64,000 nt of DNA from Pseudomonas sp. CFBP13508. GTDB lineage: Bacteria > Pseudomonadota > Gammaproteobacteria > Pseudomonadales > Pseudomonadaceae. Positions within the stretch are counted from its first letter, which is position 1. Each line of letters opens with the position of its first letter. Positions 61,423 through 64,000 of the stretch are shown here, piece after piece. Location: the NCBI RefSeq assembly GCF_005233515.1, contig NZ_QFZZ01000003.1, positions 1 to 64,000 of the forward strand, read 5' to 3'. The translations under genes were made by a program, and so were the position numbers. The notes under the pieces are model-generated. The model made no database searches and was not told where the DNA came from. It saw nothing but the letters and a program-made list of their open reading frames with translations.

Positions 61423-62835
61423 ATGAAAAATTTTATCCTCGTTCAAGCCCCAGTGACGGTCGAGGCCTCGCACCTCCTTCTGCACCTTGACCCGACGATC
61501 CCGAACGAGCAGCGCGAGTTTGAGCCATTCACCCATTATTCCCAGTGGCTAGCTCAGCGCGGCTATGCCTTCAATACCGATCGTCTCTACTCTGAACACG
61601 TGGGCCGATTCATCGACTATGTGTATGAGGTTTCCATATCCCAGTTCGACTCGGATGTAGAACTCTCAATTTCGTCGATTATCTACAGCTACCAGTCCTT
61701 CCTCCTTTTTGGCAAAAACTCATCAAATCCTATAGCCGCAAGAATGGCAAAACAGCTTGGAAAGGAAAGAACCACCAGCCAGTTGTCACTTGCTCAAACG
61801 ATTGAATCTTCTATTCGGTGGTTTCTTCGAGTCTGTGAAACCCGTAACAGCATCTCACCAGACCCACTTTTCAGCCGGTTGTACATAAATCGTCCTGAAT
61901 ACAAACAAAATCACGAAATATCTGCAATAAAAGCAAAATCTTGGTTGGCCGGTACGATAAGACATGCTCTCGTTGCAGCCCTCCCGAAGAGAAAGCAGGA
62001 AACACTCTTTCCGCGCGCTAGCCGCCGGGACAGAAAAAACGATAAGCAGGGTTATAAAACCGTCGCCTTTCCAATCGAAATATCTGTGTCTCTCGTTCGC
62101 CAAGAAAGGCCCAAGAGATCCAAGGTATTTCACCGTGATATGGCAATTTATGCGCTATTGGCTGCATCCGGAGGCCGAACGAGCGAAATCCTTCAAGTGA
62201 AGTTCATCGATATTGATGCTGACAATTTAGCTGTATATCTGAGAGACCCTTTTTCAAGAAAAAATTCAGGGATAACTGAAGCCGAGCACCGCCTGCTCGC
62301 GTGGAAAGGTCGCGATACAGAAATAACGTTTCTAATAGAACCTTTCCGTAAGATATTTTTTGAGCACTTGGAGCAGTATCTAGCCCTAGAATATAACTCT
62401 AGCTGCGGGCACGATTTCCTATTTCAACATGCCAATGGAAGACCTTACTTCACCAGCGACCGAAGCAGCCGGGATAAAACGTTTAAAAACTATGCAAGTA
62501 GGGCAGGACTGATAGACTGCAAGGGGATTAGCCTGCATTCCCTAAGGCACATGTACGGAACCTATACGTTAAATTATATACCTGTTACAGGCCGAGAACT
62601 ACCAGGTCTCCCGCTAACATATGTCAAGATACTGATGGGGCATTCAAACATTACGTCTACAATGAAGTACGCAAAACACAATATCGACTTTATTGATGCC
62701 TACTTTCAGCACGCCAACCAATACATAACCATGCGCGGAGAGCAGTCGATAAACACCATACGACAAGAATTTTATATCCGCCAGCTGGAGATTCTGCAAA
62801 AAGAATCCATGCGAATCGAAGGCGCGATCGGATGA
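61423..62835 (+). CDS. Tyrosine recombinase (integrase) of the element
   Basis: Site-specific recombinase of 470 residues. The N-terminal region (about 30-190) looks like a core-binding domain (LAQRGYAFNTDRLYSEHVGRF). The catalytic domain (about 240-440) has the complete set of residues: Arg in AASGGRTSEILQV, His/Arg in SLHSLRHMYGTY, His in ILMGHSNITS, and the nucleophile Tyr in TMKYAKHN. ATG 61,423 follows GGAAG at 8 bases; a TTG five codons earlier is also possible. It overlaps the next gene by ATGA. It is longer than simple phage integrases, and the pairing with a second large gene suggests GmtY of gamma-mobile-trio elements; not confirmed. Confidence 0.88.
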   Translation: MKNFILVQAPVTVEASHLLLHLDPTIPNEQREFEPFTHYSQWLAQRGYAFNTDRLYSEHVGRFIDYVYEVSISQFDSDVELSISSIIYSYQSFLLFGKNSSNPIAARMAKQLGKERTTSQLSLAQTIESSIRWFLRVCETRNSISPDPLFSRLYINRPEYKQNHEISAIKAKSWLAGTIRHALVAALPKRKQETLFPRASRRDRKNDKQGYKTVAFPIEISVSLVRQERPKRSKVFHRDMAIYALLAASGGRTSEILQVKFIDIDADNLAVYLRDPFSRKNSGITEAEHRLLAWKGRDTEITFLIEPFRKIFFEHLEQYLALEYNSSCGHDFLFQHANGRPYFTSDRSSRDKTFKNYASRAGLIDCKGISLHSLRHMYGTYTLNYIPVTGRELPGLPLTYVKILMGHSNITSTMKYAKHNIDFIDAYFQHANQYITMRGEQSINTIRQEFYIRQLEILQKESMRIEGAIG

Positions 62836-64000
62836 TCAATCTTACTCGTGAGGTATTGATCATAAAATCAGGCTTGGAGCTTTCCGATTCGATAAAGCTT
62901 GCTATTTCGCGCTCCAAGGAGTGCGTAAAAAAAGAGCTATACAACGGAGCTTATATTTCACCAAGCAAGGTAACAAGCTCATCAAGGAATGAGTATTATC
63001 AGGCATCTATTTTCCGCCTATTCGACAACCACCTTGACGCCTCTCTCGCTCCACTCTACGATCAGAACTGGGTACAAAGCATTTACTTATGCGCTCAAAA
63101 GACACCAACAACTGACTTAGCTAAACGCGTTCTTCCTCTAAACGCGCATGGCTGGCTCAACAAATCTTCTTTAGAGCGGTTACGCCAAGACTCTCTGCTA
63201 ATCTTGCATTTCCTTTGGCATGCGGGTGCGGCACTTCTACCTATGACGCTGAAAAAACCGACTGTTAAAGATTCCGTAACTGGCGGTAACTTCAAAGAAT
63301 TTGCAGCTTCAACATATCCAGAGGTCTTAGCGCTGGTAAGTCTCCCTTATACAACACATGTCGAATATACGGACATCCCCGATATTCGCACAGTAATGCA
63401 GTCCTCCGCTTTAGACAATTTTGGATGGTATGCGTGGAGGCTGATACGAGCGACAAACTGGTATAAGATCGAAGATATCGATCCGGTGGATGTAGCGGCA
63501 TGCGCCAATGCGATTCTTTCAGCTAAAAAAGGTGAAAGCGACTGGATAAAATACCCCATCTGTTCTAAGGCTTTTTTTTCGTATATCCAAAAGCTTTACC
63601 CGAACCGATGCCAACCCGAATATCCCGAGCACGGATTAAAAAACGATGTCCAGGCATCGGCCAGTGCTATTAACAGAGGGGAGTTCCACATTCCCGGCGA
63701 ACACTCCGAATGCGTTTTGGCATGGTTGAAATATCAAGAAAAGTTCATTGAAAGCCAAAGAGCCCGCGGACTGAAAACTTATAGGTCTTACCGGCGGTCG
63801 CTTGCCGTGCTGAACACTTTCTTGTTCAGCACTCTGTTGGCTGCTGGTATTCCACCACCCCTACCAAACCAATTCAATCGTAAACATATTGAGGGCGATG
63901 GATTCGATGGCCTATTAAAACAACTTCGTTCTGGAAGATCTTCTGATACGATGCAGCATCTCTTGTACCAACTCAGTGCATATTTTGACTATATGGCTGC
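62832..64000 (+). CDS. Second element gene, partial: putative recombinase-associated (GmtZ-like) protein
   Basis: A frame with no stop from ATG 62,832 to the window edge (at least 389 codons), coupled to the integrase gene by ATGA. The translation starts MINLTREVLIIKSGLEL. No catalytic motif is recognisable in the visible part. Residues about 310-385, with KYQEKFIESQRARGLKTYRS and TMQHLLYQLSAYFDYM, look like the helical core-binding domain of tyrosine recombinases, so a catalytic domain may follow beyond the edge. The AT-richer codon use is the same as in the integrase. The 3' end and therefore the length are unknown. Confidence 0.8.
   Translation, partial: MINLTREVLIIKSGLELSDSIKLAISRSKECVKKELYNGAYISPSKVTSSSRNEYYQASIFRLFDNHLDASLAPLYDQNWVQSIYLCAQKTPTTDLAKRVLPLNAHGWLNKSSLERLRQDSLLILHFLWHAGAALLPMTLKKPTVKDSVTGGNFKEFAASTYPEVLALVSLPYTTHVEYTDIPDIRTVMQSSALDNFGWYAWRLIRATNWYKIEDIDPVDVAACANAILSAKKGESDWIKYPICSKAFFSYIQKLYPNRCQPEYPEHGLKNDVQASASAINRGEFHIPGEHSECVLAWLKYQEKFIESQRARGLKTYRSYRRSLAVLNTFLFSTLLAAGIPPPLPNQFNRKHIEGDGFDGLLKQLRSGRSSDTMQHLLYQLSAYFDYMA

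Larger units (their letters stand above)
60627..64000. mobile_element. Left end of an integrative element inserted in a tRNA gene (right end outside the window)
   Basis: Starts in the T-loop of the host tRNA, carries a complete intron-bearing CAT tRNA, a terminator, a tyrosine recombinase gene and a coupled second large gene that runs out of the window. Base composition is visibly AT-richer from about 61,600. Two consecutive recombinase-like genes at one end resemble the gamma-mobile-trio (gmtYZX) elements; cargo would be further right. The left boundary is exact to within a few bases. Confidence 0.78.

Noticed and set aside
61291..61536. 81-codon minus-strand frame ahead of the recombinase gene
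   Set aside because: Overlaps the start of the integrase on the other strand and shows no similarity.

Overview
The window is a chromosomal segment of a fluorescent Pseudomonas (P. fluorescens group). The evidence is the gene order, which runs as in P. aeruginosa from tyrS back to rpoD and rmcA, the GC-rich codon use, and many copies of the GTGGGAGCGAGCCTGCTCGCGA-type REP repeat. From about 60,626 to the right edge the sequence changes to foreign, visibly AT-richer DNA.

Layout. 1-258: tandem promoters of an rRNA operon that runs leftward out of the window. 259-12,923: housekeeping genes: tyrS, an M23 endopeptidase, anmK, erpA, argC, hemJ, a nitronate monooxygenase-like gene, a DUF805 membrane protein, an SDR, a HIT protein, coq7, speD, an OsmC protein and vfr. 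12,933-21,774: a lipoate-ligase-like gene, trpGDC, the autotransporter esterase estA, trpE, gph and rpe. trpG is preceded by a short leader peptide ending RWRWRA, and the last residues of gph just upstream of trpE have the same ending; both look like tryptophan attenuators. 21,889-31,371: an iron-dependent alcohol dehydrogenase, an ABC transporter (agtABCD type, delta-aminovalerate/GABA) and its likely two-component system (agtSR type). 31,446-42,795: a DUF3530 gene, djlA, murU, amgK, lptD, surA, pdxA, rsmA, apaG, apaH and glpE. 43,092-47,964: the prkA-yeaH-spoVR stress module. 48,028-60,554: cca, folK, folB, plsY, tsaD, rpsU, dnaG, rpoD and the multidomain c-di-GMP protein rmcA. The gene for a GatB/YqeY protein, which sits between rpsU and dnaG in P. 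aeruginosa, is absent; a 486-base stretch without a recognisable gene is there instead.

The most unusual part is 60,570-64,000. The resident tRNA with anticodon CAT (probably tRNA-Ile2, which reads AUA) is cut off in its T-loop at about 60,626. Sixty-four bases later comes a second, complete but different CAT tRNA. Its anticodon loop is interrupted by a 236-base sequence that folds as a compact group I self-splicing intron (P3, P4, P7 and P9 can all be paired). Exact removal of the intron gives a 78-nt tRNA with perfect acceptor and T stems and an encoded CCA. A terminator follows, then a tyrosine recombinase gene coupled by an ATGA overlap to a second large gene that is open at the window edge. 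I read this as the left end of an integrative element that inserted into an indispensable tRNA gene, broke it, and brought its own intron-bearing replacement. The two-gene recombinase operon resembles the start of a gamma-mobile-trio (gmtY-gmtZ-gmtX) element, but this could not be confirmed without a search.

Working links between genes: anmK, amgK and murU belong to muropeptide recycling; lptD and surA to outer-membrane assembly; rpsU, dnaG and rpoD form the macromolecular synthesis operon; the agt genes form a transporter with its own sensor and regulator; and trpE and trpGDC are separate transcription units that appear to share one control mechanism.
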